64,000 nucleotides of DNA from Chlorops oryzae (Eukaryota; Arthropoda; Insecta; Diptera; Chloropidae), in contig CM035806.1 in assembly GCA_020466095.1 (NCBI GenBank), positions 16,496,724 through 16,560,723 on the forward strand, read 5' to 3'. Every line of letters begins with the position of its first letter. Position 1 is the stretch's first letter. The notes beneath the pieces were generated by a model, which searched no databases, was not told the origin of the DNA, and saw only the letters and a list, made by a program, of their open reading frames with translations. The position numbers and the translations under genes were made by a program. Of this stretch, positions 11,988 to 24,690 are shown one piece after another.

Positions 11988-14661
11988 GATGCAAATCATT
12001 CACATGTATACCCGAGAAGTATGCAACATTTTTTTTAAATTTCCAATTTCTGACGATGTTGCACCCGCCTGAGCGTGCTGAAACATAACATGCTTCATCT
12101 TGGCATTAAACTCTATTTTCGTGCGTTTCGCGTATGTTGTACCATTTCTGGAACAACAAAAAAATGGTCGAAAAAAAACAATTGCCTGAAAAACATTTTT
12201 TTTTTAAATTTTCTGAGCGATTTTGTATATTTTAGTCTTAGAATGAACATTCTATCTCAATTATTGTCTTAGATATGATTTTTTTCAAAATTTTGCTCTA
12301 AAAAGTCCCATTTTTCAAGGATATTCAAGGACTATGGGAGATAGACTTCCAAAACTCTGCGCACGTTAAACGTTTTGCATTGACCTACACAGAAATAGTT
12401 AAAATCGGTTTCTGGGGCAAAATCACTGTGCTTATTGTAGTGCTATACCGTTTTCTTTGATTTTGAGAAAATATATATATACATAGAAAATTATTTTGAA
12501 ATTTAAATTTAAAAAAAAAATGGAAAAACGTGAACATTTTAGAGTGCTGTAATCGAAAATGTATGCATTTAATAGGACTACCGAACATAAAAAAAATTAT
12601 CCTCGACATTAGATACATTATTTGTATGTAGAATTTTTCGCTGAATTGAAATATGAAATATGAAAATCAGACAATTTGCAGTGTAGTGGAAAATTTAAAA
12701 TAAAAAATGTCTCCCTCTAAACTAGTTGGAAAAACTTCACCATTTACTTTCATTTTTTCCGCCATTATTTTTTTTTCATCAAAAAACTAAATTTCAAATC
12801 AGTTAGGACCTTTTTATAATTTATGGTGGGAATAAACTTAAAAAGGGATTTAAGAGGACATTGTGAACGGCCGAATATATTCCATGTGGTAAGCGATAAA
12901 TTTGGCAAATTTGTTCACGAAAAAAAAAAAAAATGTTTTCTACTGATTTTTCCAAATGGAAATGAACTATATCGTTCGCAGAGATTTTTCCTTTTTTCTG
13001 TCAAACTGCAACTCGAACAACAACTTCGACTTTTTCATACAATTGCAGGAATTTACCGTAGAAAAATGTAGAATGTGCATACACATGTGTATGCACATGG
13101 GTAAAGCTGACACGTGCTTATGACAACGTGTGCACACATATTTGTATCTCGCACTAAAGGACGGACTTATGCGTGTACCAGTGTGGAACATCCCAGTAAG
13201 AGTTACAGATTGCAGTCAGTTTATTGTTTTTTTGAAATGTGAAACACAGCTGCCAATTGCAAACGTTTTTATTTAATTTTCTTTCGTTATTTTTGTGTCT
13301 CTGACTGTATTTTGCATGTAACATATATAAAAAAACAATATATACTTCGTACCGTGAGAATATAACGTCTTTGCATATGTGTGCGTAACGTCCAGAACCA
13401 GTCCAGAAAAATACCATTAAAAATTGTAAGGGAAATCATCAGCCCCTCTTCGTGTTTCTTTCTGTCCACCCCGTTTCGTCGTTTTGTCTGTCCGTATATG
13501 ATTTTCTTACCAAAGCTGTTGAGCTGTTGATATCTGGACAAAATTTAGTGCAGTGGGGTCTCGTTATAAGTCGTTTCTCGTTCCTAAAAAATCGACGTAT
13601 AGCGAATCGACTTATAACGAGACCCCACTGTATGAATATCCAGGGAGACATGAAAAGTAATGACTTTGATGGGAAAAAATTAGTGAGAACCTTCAGTTTT
13701 TCAGTATTTATTTTGACATGCATTTTTGGAACTAGCTACTTTTGAAGACCTAAAATTTATTGTATATTCTTATAAATATACCTTTTAAAATACAGATTGG
13801 AGAAATGGTCGCGGTTAAGAAATAAGAATGTTTATTTTTGTATTGAGTGTATATTTATTAATACTCACAATTCAAAACGATATCAAACGAAAGTCGGCTT
13901 AAGGGCATTAAATAAAAACAGAATTTTATTCTATTGGGCGTGGTCCTTGATCCGCTTTTTATAAAAAATAACTTCATTTAAAAAACATTAAAAATAAATA
14001 TTGACGTGTATGTGTATGATCAATATGCGTCAAGTATTGTCTTGTCAGGCTCGCCTGACTATGTAACACTCTTTCTTTTCATGCAAGAAATGGGTATGCA
14101 TATGTGAAGTGGAATTCATGCAGTTTTTGTTGATATGATTTATATACGCGCTTCGTGGAAAGAACTGGATAACATAACCATAATGGAAATTGTATACAGT
14201 TAAGGAGACCGGAAGTGTAACAGAGAGAAAGCGAGAGACACAGACAGTGTGATCGTTGCGGCATAATAGACTCATGAAGTTGTGAAGGCGAAAGCTTTTC
14301 GGTTTTTTTTTTTATTTTTTTACTTCTGTTCATTCAAATGTCCCTTGACATAAACTTAACTGTACACGATGATGGAAAGCACATTCCTATATGTTGTTGA
14401 CAGTTGAAGTTCGTTTATTATGAAGACATTTAATTTACATATATGTACATACGTACGTACAATTTGTCTTGCGTTCGCGCGTATAATTCACCTGTCAAGA
14501 CCAATAGTAATTACGCAAAGCCGAAAAACCAGCAGCTAGTGCTCCCATTCAATTTATGCAATACTATATTATTGCTTAAATAAATATATAATAATAACAA
14601 TTACGCAAACGCACACAAGCGCACACACACACGTGCACGTAAACGCTACTCTGTATGAAAA
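11988..14661. other. No gene seen outside the hairpin at 13551
   Basis: AT-rich sequence with fly-type catacatatgt words. Several frames of 75-97 codons have no recognisable content. Confidence 0.55.
13551..13630. repeat. 80-bp near-perfect hairpin (23-bp arms)
   Basis: Arms 13551-13573 and 13608-13630 are exact inverses (CAGTGGGGTCTCGTTATAAG plus tcg). CAGTG...CTCG ends followed by TTATAAG are reminiscent of pogo/Tigger-type terminal repeats, so this may be a miniature relic of such an element. The assignment is inference. Confidence 0.7.
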
Positions 14662-15273
14662 GTGGGGGTAGATTGAGCTCCTAGCGAGTAGTTCTCGAGT
14701 ATAGGAAAAAGAACTACTTAGTACACGATTAGAGAAACGGACGGGAGAAGCAAACTAGTGGCATGGTCAACGAGGCGTCTACAGTTCAATTTTTCTCACA
14801 CATTAACACATTAGTTCAATATGTTTGCTGCGCGTGAGTCAGATATGTCCGTGGCGTATTGAGAGCGTACTCGATTGGCAATCAGAAGGGCTCGAGTTCG
14901 ATTCCTGTCGCAGGCGAAAAAATTTCAAAAATTCATATCATTTGCTTTGGTTTTAATTCTTCTTAGGAATTCATTTTTATATACTAACTAGTAATTACAC
15001 AAAAGCCAAAATCGGCGTTTGCTTGGCCGGGGAATTGAAACTGGGTCCCTTGGATCATGAGGAGTACGAGCTACGCTGTGAGCCACAACAGCTCGGACCG
15101 GTCCCCCATCTATTAACGTATTAAGTATATCAAATGTAGTGAATTGGCCCCGTTTTCTCTACTTCTGCACTAGTTCAAATGCGACTACCCATTTTCGAAT
15201 GGCACCTCAGAATAAAAGTTGACAGTTCAATGCATTGGCGGGGAAGTTACGAGCGAGTAGAATACTGTTGATT
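14662..15273 (+). mobile_element. Twin-tRNA repeat, copy 1 (about 610 bp)
   Basis: The element contains two tRNA-like promoter regions that face each other. One, on the plus strand at about 14847-14915, has an A-box-like TGGCGTATTGAGAG and a B box GAGTTCGATTCC. The other, on the minus strand at about 15022-15100, has TGTGGCTCACAGCG and GTTTCAATTCCC. Between them are about 100 bp of unrelated DNA. The whole unit is repeated in inverse orientation at 20.2-20.8 kb. No long frame is present. Confidence 0.7.
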
Positions 15274-16924
15274 TGGGGAGCAGTCGAACAGTCCTTTTTG
15301 CACAAGTTCGATTTCCTACAGGGTAGTCTATGCGACAGTGAAAATTCGATTTCAGAAATTCAAACACACACACACACACAGAGAGCAAGACACGAGGCAG
15401 TGTCGGTGTCAGTTTCGGTGTCTCTGGCGGTGGCGGTGTCACTGCAAATGCTCGTTAGTAAGTGAAGAAAATTGCTTTCTATTTATATCCCGGTTTTTTC
15501 ACAATGGAATTTCCAAAATTTTCAACCATTTGTTTTAAATCGCATTGATTTGCGTTTCATTCGGACTGAATTAAATTGATTCTTTTAAATCACACAAGAA
15601 TCCACACAGAACACAGAACATTGCGCTCAGCGCCGAGAAATATGCAAATAACTATTTGAATCCCTTGCGTTAAATCACTTTTGAGACCTCAAAGCGGCTA
15701 AGCGGAGTCTCGAGTTCATTGTTTAATTTTGTGAAATGGAAGTAACATTCAAAGGCAAATTCGAGAATATTACTTGACTTTCGGCCTTAATTATTCATTG
15801 GAACAATCACTGCAAAGACCGGCTAAGGCAAACCAAGAATACTCGGCTTCAACCGCTGGTATGAAGTGAGCCATTAAATTTAATGCCAGGAACTAATTAA
15901 TATTGGGCTTTCACATCCGGAAAAAAAATTATTTAAAAAAAAACAGTAAAAAAGAAAATTGATGAAGTTCTCTCTCTCTCTCTCTCTCTCTTTCTTCCTT
16001 CTGTCTGTCTGTCACTTTATATACATATCTAAATATATGAATATAAATCAAAAAAATGTGTTCCTAAGCTTGATTTTTCGCCATGAAATTAGCAAAATAA
16101 AATTTTATTTTTTTTTTTCTTCTTTCGTTTATGCTAACGAGTCAATATGACGTCTTGACATCCTTTTGGTTTAAGGAAAAAAATGAGAACATATAAAGCA
16201 AAGCCCCATGCATGAACTCGGAAGTTGTCACCAGAACATGAGAGGGAATGAATGCTAAGCCAGCCAGCCGAGCTCACTTATCCACTTTTATTCCTTGATT
16301 TTGATTTACGAAGATTTCCTTTGCTCGCAACCACCCTGTGAATGTGGAATTTTTCAAAATAAAGTGCATATTACTTTAAACTCCATGCCATTTACAAACC
16401 TCCAAGCACTCGCACATACATACATGTTTACGTTTATACCTACATTCATACACAAAAGCAGGCACATTTTTTTTTTTTAACAACCAGCATTTTTGGCATG
16501 TAAATTTGTACGTATGAGTAACTGTGCACTTGTGTGTATGTGCATCCGTATATAACCGAAATGAGCAGCGTTCCCAAAAAAGAAAAAAATAAATAAAAAA
16601 AATATAAAAAAAATAAATATAAAATATCCCATGTTCGCAATATAATCTAAAAAAAAAAAGCCGTTGTGTAAAGAAATATAATTTCGGCATATTTACCTTG
16701 CCACATCTTATGCAAACAGGAGCTTTTCCGGCCACTCAGTGGTGTTTAGCACGCTTCAATATTTACCCTATGAGGTCCGGAAATACACATACGCATACGC
16801 ACACACTTTCATACGCACACGTGGGCTTAACTTGCAGCAACGGAATTGAAAACGGGGACAATTTTCTTCTCGTTTTAAATTTAAATTTTGTGGTTAACAA
16901 AATGGATTAAAATTTATTCAAATA
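15274..16924. other. No gene seen
   Basis: It contains a short (CA)n (15365-15380), an irregular ggtgtcggtgtc stretch near 15400-15440, a (TC)n tract (about 15970-15992) and A/T runs. Confidence 0.55.
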
Positions 16925-18310
16925 AAGGGTATTGCCGCCTCAGCACTGTAGAAACCGATTTTTAGGTTTCTATTAACCAGTGTCCTTGAAATATCCTTGA
17001 AAGTCTCTTTTTATTGAGCCCTTTTTCAAAAACTTATATGTATCTGAAACAATTAGAGATAGAAAAATAAAAAAAAAATACATACCTACTGATAGCTTAT
17101 AAAACAGGGAATGCAAAAAAAAAAAATTATTTTATCTTTACACTGAGAAAAAACTTTCAAAATAAGGAAATAAAAATTAAATAATTTTTTTCAGTGCATT
17201 CCCGTTTTTGCGTCACTTTCTAGCTATTTTTCAAAAATACCTCTGGGTATTACCTTTCACTGAAATTTTTCTATCAAAATTTAAAAGATAGCTTTTTGAG
17301 ATACATATTAACAAACAAGTAAGAAAGCTAAGGTCGTCGGTCAAGCCCGACTTTGAAATACCCAGCGTTCCGACATTATTTGCGCTCTATCTTACGAAAA
17401 ATCTCCATTTGTGAGCGTGGCAGTGGGCGGGCCACATAAGCTATTTTCCTACATCTTTCATTCACCTTGGTCAACCTATGTTGCGAATTTGAAGCTTCTA
17501 CGCCTTTTACTTCGGAAGTTACGAAAATTCTCCATTTGTGGGCGTGGCAGTGGGCGGGCTACATAAATTTTTGTTACTACACCTTTCATTCGCCTTGGTC
17601 AACCTATGTTGCGAATTTGAACCTTCTACGCCTTTTACTTCACAAGTTACGATAAGCCCTTATTTGTGGGCTTATTTGTGGGCGTGGTTCGAGTAGGGCG
17701 GCGTCCATTTTCTTCTAGGATATGTCCCTTTTCGTAATTTACCAGTACAACAAATATCAATGAAATGTGTTGAGTGGTTTGCAAGTTACAAGCATTTTAC
17801 TGAAAACACATTATATTCATTTGTGGGCGTGGCAGTGGGCGGATGTCTCCCATTTTTACTTAGGATCATACTCGGATCCTGATATACCTGTGTGCCAAAT
17901 TTCGACTTGATTGGTCCAGCCGTTTCGGAGGAGATCCGACCACGGAGGGACGGACAGACGGACAGACAGACAGACGAACAGACGGACGGACGGACAGACG
18001 GACATGTCTAAATCGATTCAGTTTTTGATCCTGATCATTTCTATATATATATGTCTATATCTCCGGAGCTTACTTCTCCCTGTTACAAGATTCGCACAAA
18101 ACTAATATACCCCGCTTACGCTGGGTATAAGAACGTAAGCCCATAGCGACGCTCTCATTACTGATGTGCTGCGGTAGACGTGCGTATGCTGTACAAATGT
18201 CCGAAGTGTGGTAGAAAAGATATCACTCATACGGCATGTTGGACGTTTTTCACAAATTCATTTAAGCGCGCGCGCTCATATAATAATTTTTATATCGTGA
18301 ATGCCTTACT
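16925..18310. repeat. Dispersed repeat H, copy 1 (split by a mini-me-like element)
   Basis: This is the inverse of the copy at 47.7-49.6 kb. The host sequence is interrupted at 17315-18130 by a mini-me-like insert. The right part contains the GCGCGCGCGC run and a Cys-x2-Cys-encoding frame (YKCPKCGR) that is also present, reversed, in the other copy. I take that frame as chance. Confidence 0.65.
17315..18130 (+). mobile_element. Mini-me/DINE-1-type element B, about 0.8 kb
   Basis: It begins ACAAGTAAGAAAGC and ends GGGTATAA. Inside are the repeated gggcgtggcagtgggcgg motif, a (GACR)n microsatellite (about 17945-18003), and a core, ctaaatcgattcag...ctgatcatttctatatatat. This layout, with (GTCY)n on the other strand plus a TA-rich tract, is the known architecture of dipteran mini-me elements. 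A tandem duplication of about 127 bp (from about 17402 and about 17529) lies within it. It has no coding capacity. It sits inside repeat H. Confidence 0.75.
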
Positions 18311-20245
18311 AATAACTATTCTTCAGTTTGACCATTTTTTAGACGAAATAAATGCATTCACTTCTTGGAATTTTTTATAAAGAACAAAAACAAAAAAAAA
18401 AAAGGTCTCGCTGAATCATAAAAAAAAAAAATTTTTCCATGTAAATATTTTCATTCCCTACGAGAAATAACTATTCTTCTAATAGCTTCAATTCAATTTC
18501 TTATAAAAATAAAAAGAACCAAACAAAAAACTTCCCTTGCTTGCAACATTTATGCTCTTACAGATAGTTATTTCGTTCATTAGTAAAAAGGATTTTTGAA
18601 TCCAATACTTTAACATACCCATCCAAAAGCTTTTAAGTCTGTTTACTTATCGGCAACTCCCTTTTTGATATCCACGACCGAAACCTCCTTCTATTGGGGC
18701 AAGGTTTTACTTTCATTAAACAACACCAACAACAGCAACAAAAAACAAAAAAAAAACTAAAAAAAAATAGTTATATTAAAAATTTCTGAGTGGGTGTATA
18801 TTATATACTAGAATTACAAATCCAACAAATCCAAACCCAATGGGACCCAGTTAGAAAAATACCGAAATAAATAGCACGTGGCTATTTGATGGATTATAGC
18901 TTTTGCCCACATGCTTAATCAATTTAATTTGCTCCAATTACGAAAATACTTTAAAAATACTTATCCGAATATCCGTTGACTAATTTCAAATAATATGGGC
19001 ACTCAACGTCAAGAGTGACCTTTTTCAAAATCGCTTTGCTTTACTTTACTCTACTTCACATAACTTGACATTGCTTTAGTTAATTTTGATTTTATTTGAT
19101 TTGATTTCATTTGCTTTGCTTTTAGTCATGCAGTCGAAGGGAAATTCTCAACTCAATTTCATTTGAAACGACGTCGTCGCCTTTGACTAAAGATGAACAA
19201 GCACAAGCACAAGCCCAAGCAACGAAACAAACAAACAAACTAATCCACTAAAAAAAATTAAGAAATACTTGTAAGCTGATTCCATAGCCAAATGAAAGCT
19301 TAATGCCCGAGTTAGACTCTTAATTGTTTAATTTTGCGTATATCTTTTTCCAGTTCGTTAAATAATTTCAAGTGCCTCGATATTTTCTAAGAATTTCAGC
19401 CATTTTCACTGCTTTCAACGGCCCTCAAACTGTACTGTACTGCTCTGTACTGTGTGCCGCGCACTGCATACTGTGTACTGCCGTCCCTCACTTGAGTGAA
19501 AGTTGGAGCTCTGTGCACTGAGATTTTAATTACCGCACGTAACGTTCGCAGGGCACAAATTCAAATATAAATAGTTAATCCATAAATGAGGACTGAAAAT
19601 ATATTCCAGCTTAAATTAATTTTAATTTTCTTTAAATTCAATGAAACATAGAAATTGAATTCTACTCAGAGAAAACAGTCCTTTGCTCCATCGCCTTCGA
19701 TTATCGTGCTTTCCTTAAAAATTTGTTTTCTGTTTCAATAATTTTTAAAACGAAAAGCCGCTTACCTATATGTCTTATAAAATATACATACATTATCCGC
19801 GTTTGCGGCAGTTGCAAAAAATGAAATCCTCTGCATTAAATTTTTTTGGGATTTTTTCTTTTGTTCTTTTTCCTTTTTATTATGTGTTGTTTTCGACTCT
19901 TATGTTCTTTTATTTTTCAACTTCACGTTGTTGCGGAAAATCAACGGTAAAGTATGCCATATGACTGCCAGCAAGCGAGCCTTTAAGGCTTTACATATTA
20001 AAGAATATAAAATGGCCTTTTGGCTTTCGAGGGTCATCATCCGTTTCACCTTTGAACGCCACTTTAAACGCTTTAACGCGTCGTCCGACACATGTCAGTT
20101 TGTGTAATTTTCAATATAAATAAAATCAGGTATATCAAATGAAATGAAGAACATTTTTTGTAAGAGTTAAGACCAATTTTCTCTTAGGCCCAATTGAAGA
20201 TAACATATTTAAATACGAAAGAGAATTTAAATACATAAATGCGTT
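18311..20245. other. No gene seen
   Basis: AT-rich. A local ttgatttgatttcatttgct stretch (about 19083-19120) and an aagcacaagcccaagc stretch (about 19196-19225) are simple-sequence features. Confidence 0.55.
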
Positions 20246-20849
20246 TTCAACAGTATTCTTCTCGCTCGTAATTTCCCCGCCAATGCATTGAACTGTCAAC
20301 TTTTATTCTAAAGTGCCATTCGAAAATGGGCAGTCACGTTTGAACTAGTGCAGAAGTAGAGAAAACGGGGCCAATTCATTACATTTGATATACTTAATAC
20401 GTTAATAGATGGGGGACCGGCCCGAGCTGTTGTAGCTCACAGCGAAGCTCGTAAGCCTAACGATCCAAGGGACCCAGTTTCAATTCCCCGGCCAAGCAAA
20501 CGCCGATTTTGGCTTATGTGTAATTACTAGTTAGTATATAAAATTGAATTGCTAAGAAGAATTAAAACCAAAAAAAAAAATGATATGAATTTTTGAAATT
20601 TTTTCGCCTGCGACAGGAATCGAAATCGAGCCCTTCTGATTGCCAATCGAATACGCTCTCAATACGCAACGGACATATCTGACTCACGCGCAGCAAACAT
20701 ATTCGATTAATGTGTGAGAAAAATTGAACTGTAGACGCCTCGTTGACCATGCCACTAGTTTGGTTCTTCTGTCCGTGGCTGTACTCGTGTACTAGTTCTT
20801 TTTACTATACTCGAGAAGTACTTGCTAGGGGTCCAATTTACCCCAATCT
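20246..20849 (-). mobile_element. Twin-tRNA repeat, copy 2 (inverse orientation)
   Basis: It matches copy 1 along its full length with scattered substitutions. Landmarks are ccaatgcattgaactgtcaa, gtttcaattccc (B box of one head, plus strand, 20477-20488) and ggaatcgaaatc (B box of the other head, minus strand, 20616-20627). The ends fit those of copy 1: aacagtattcttctcgctcg on one side and cctagcaagtacttctcgag (minus strand) on the other. Confidence 0.7.
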
Positions 20850-22979
20850 TCCTACAGAATTGTGCGCGTTTGTTACAAATGCCGCAAGGGAAACGAAAGC
20901 GTTGCCACTTATATTTCTAAATTAATTTTATGATATCTGAAAATCAAAATCTTTAAATTCTTCTATAAATTATAATCCTTAACTAACTAAAAGACATCTT
21001 TAAACTACTATCCCTCGTCTAACACTTTGAATATACAACACAACCAATGAAATAATCATCAATCATCTATTAAAATGAAATAAAAAATTTCCTTGCAATG
21101 TTGAAATCAACGTAGATAAGCTAAAATCTTTTAGTAATTTTCGAATGGTTTTTTGACTGGTCAAAATGGTTTTCTGTACAGCAATATTGAATGCAGAACA
21201 AAGAGCCATTTTCCTGCTTACAGTAACACATGATCGTCTACATTTTACAACATAATCTTACTTGGCAAATTGTTGTATAAAATTTGGTCAAAGGAATATG
21301 AAAGGATATAAGTATTCTACTTTTGCTTTGATAACTTTTACTTTCAAAAATGACTGTTTCGGCTAAGAAAAAACTACTCGAAATATTTTTGTTTACTCCT
21401 GAGTAGTATTAGATCTTAAGATTATTCGAAGAGTTGCAGCTACAATATTAAGTCAATCATTTGTTCATCAATCTAAAAGACGAACGAAAGCTTAATAAAG
21501 GCTATAGCCACTGTATAGCATAGTGAAGCCGATTTCGAGAAAAGTCTTTTCGTTACGGCAATGCATTACATTTGATTTGCACCAAATTTTGGCTCTCTAT
21601 ATTGAATATCCTTGAATTAAGTGTATTTTATGGGGAAACATACCTCAGACATGAATAAAGATAGATCGAAGACTCAAGAGCTCAAATATACAAGATTTTT
21701 CGGCCGGTTTGGCCAAAGTCCATGTACATGCACCTGTGGAAGGATATATGTAAATATTTTCATGACAGTTTTCTTTTTGTTCCAGAAGTCATACTATAAT
21801 ACCAAAATGTACGAAAGTAGAATTTTATGGCAAAAATAATATATAGTATCTGTCACGGAGTTACATATATATTTATATGTTGGGTTTCATTACGATCACC
21901 CGGGTGGAACATCCTTAAAAATTACAAAACTATAAAAAATTTTGCATACATCTCGGGTACATCCCTGTTATTTATATGCATCAATATGATTATCTCTTTT
22001 TTTTTTCTCAAAGGAAGTTGCTCAGAAGCAACTTAAAATTCAAATTTATGCCAAATTCAGTTAATTTCTATTCGAAATTTGTAAGCAACGGAAATTTCTT
22101 CCGCAATTTGAACAAACAATTGTTGTGAAAATATTGATTACTCCCGATTTTTTCTCCATACATATTTTTCCAATAAGGTACATCATTGACAGATTTGAAA
22201 TATTGGCTGTGAGAAAATTTTTAAAAATTTTTAAATGATATTCATTTCTGACTAGCATTAATCTGTAGGTCCCGTTATTTCTATGTAAATAGTTGATTAT
22301 ACACAACTTCTTTAACTTATAATTAGGGCTGGAAAAACATGCCAGTTTAACTCAATCAAATACCTTTGCTATATTTGAATCTTTCAAAAATGTTCATATA
22401 AAATATTTGAACCTGTTTTGAACTCTCCTGAAGATTTTCTTTTGAAAGTTTAAACCTACACAAAGAATTTAACTGGGTCGAACACTCCGAGCCTAAAAAT
22501 ACTCATTTCAGCAGGGCATAAGTTTCAAAGATATTTTTGAAGACCTTGTGAATTGTCTAAATATCTTTATTTGTTCTCTCAATTTTGTCATTCTTTTTTT
22601 TTTTTTTTAACAAACACAATGTTGTCCTCTCCACGCTTCTTTATACCCTCCTTTATCTGTCTGTCGCACAATGATATTTTATTTTCGTTTCATCTTACGG
22701 TCACATCGTTAAATACTATTAAATATGTGAAGAGAAAATTCCAAAGGCCAGCATGTCGCACGCGTAACGCAATTAACAACTCAGCAGAAATTACTCATAC
22801 GACACGCATACCCGGATAGTTTCTATTACGCTTGAATGCGTCATAAAAAAAAGGTTGAAAATTAGATTCTTAAGAATAAGTAAAAAGAGCCCGTCAGACC
22901 CAATAATCGACTCGTGAACGTCACTCTAGAAAAAAGGTAACAAAAATTTGTATGCGTGTGTGTGTGTGTGTGTGTGTGT

Positions 22980-23011
<32 letters not shown>

Positions 23012-23692
23012 AATTATTTATTGTCAGCCAATAATATCTAAGAGCTAGGAACATTTAATATGTTTGGACCGTCAAGAGAAGTCCGGCTAAAATCTCTTGG
23101 ATTCTGATGTTGCTGTGGCTCGTAAAAAAACCAACACGTGCCTCGAAGCAGACGCCATATGCAAGCGTAAATTGAAATTTAACCTAACAGCCGTATACGT
23201 TTGTGTGCAAATGTTTGCAAGCATGCGAGAAATTATATGGGTATGAATACGGGTGCCGGCAGGGGAAATCGAAAGCATTCCCAGCAGCGTAAATGCGAGT
23301 TATTAACCTAAAAGCGACTATGCTAGAAATACTCCTTACCAGAGTACTCACAATAACATAAAACAGATTCACATATGAAAGGCGAGTATACTACGGTTTA
23401 CTCCCAAGGTGGACAATTTCGTTCATTAATGAACGCTTGCTGCTTTGCTTACTTTGAATGATGAGAGGCAAAAAGAGGAAGAGAAGAAGAAAAATAACAT
23501 TTAAATGTGGAACAAGAGTTGGTCTTCCAGAGCCACCATAGTATTCAAAAAAAAAAAAAAAAAAAAAAAAAAAAACAGGTCTTCACATGCAAAAGCAAAT
23601 TAGAAGGCAGTACTTGTACTCCTTTTTGGATTATTCGAAGGTTACTCTTGAAGTATTCACTTTCGCTACTGGGATTCGAGTGTGTCCGTATT

Positions 23693-23732
<40 letters not shown>

Positions 23733-24690
23733 CGAGTTTTCTAATTTAATGTCAGCAAAAAGAAAGATGATGGTAACTATTACATTGGGTCAGGCACGTT
23801 CAGCTTCCAAATATTTCTGCTTTTTCGCCCTTACTACCCTTCCAACCCGTCTCCCAACGAATGGTTTATGTAAGGGATACATTGTTAGAGGCTTAAGGGT
23901 TTAAGGAGAAAAAAAAAATTTAAGGAATTTTGCTTGTACATATTTTCGGTGGCGGGACAAATTTATTGCAGGGTAAAAAAAGTTTTTTTTTTTATGAACG
24001 AGATTTTTTGGGATGGTGAGGGTGTGGGGCCTTGGGTAAGACTTGAAGGAAGAATATTTCCATTCATTAGCCATTAGAATGTAAGCACTGTTTATGTCTC
24101 TGATAAATTTTTTTTATATTTTTCTAATGCAAGTCTGCAAAAATTTGAAAAAATCCTGTCAACACACAAAATTCCTAGAACAAAAAAAAAAAAATGAAAA
24201 CCAAAAACAGTGACAAGGAACCACGAAAATCTGGAAAATGAATTTAATTTTTCTTGTGTGCTACGAATTCAATTCGTGTAACTTGAGCTCAAACACTTAA
24301 ATGTCAAATAACTGTCCACCGATCCATGGAAAATTTTAAAATGAAAATTAAAAAAAAAATTACTTCCAATATCTGTATGTGAAATTAATATTTATTAAGT
24401 ATTTATTAATAGCAAAATAACAAATGATGAAATTTCAAATGTGAAGGTTTTTTCACATTTTTTTTTTTTTTATGATTTCAACTTTGACAATTTTTGATGT
24501 TCATTCAATCGAAATTGATTTGAATATGAAAACAAAAACGAATAAGGATGACAAAATGACAAACTCAGAAAACATTTGGAGTCCTAAATCAGGTATTTTG
24601 TGAGTCCTTATTCGGGGTGTGAAAATTGTGTCAAATTGAATTTTTTTTTTCCTTTTTCTGCATATTTCTGACACTTTCTGGACTCATAAA
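20850..24690. other. No gene seen; (TG)n tracts
   Basis: (TG)n microsatellites occur at about 22957-23009 and 23696-23731, with a 34-base A run near 23545. The short frames are uninformative. Confidence 0.6.

Noticed and set aside
14847..14915. Possible genuine tRNA gene
   Set aside because: A and B boxes are present, but no proper acceptor stem or anticodon arm could be formed, and the sequence is part of a repeated element.
18180..18380. 66-codon frame with YKCPKCGR suggesting a zinc ribbon
   Set aside because: The sequence is part of a dispersed noncoding repeat; a single Cys pair is not enough, and the rest of the frame is AT-rich noise.
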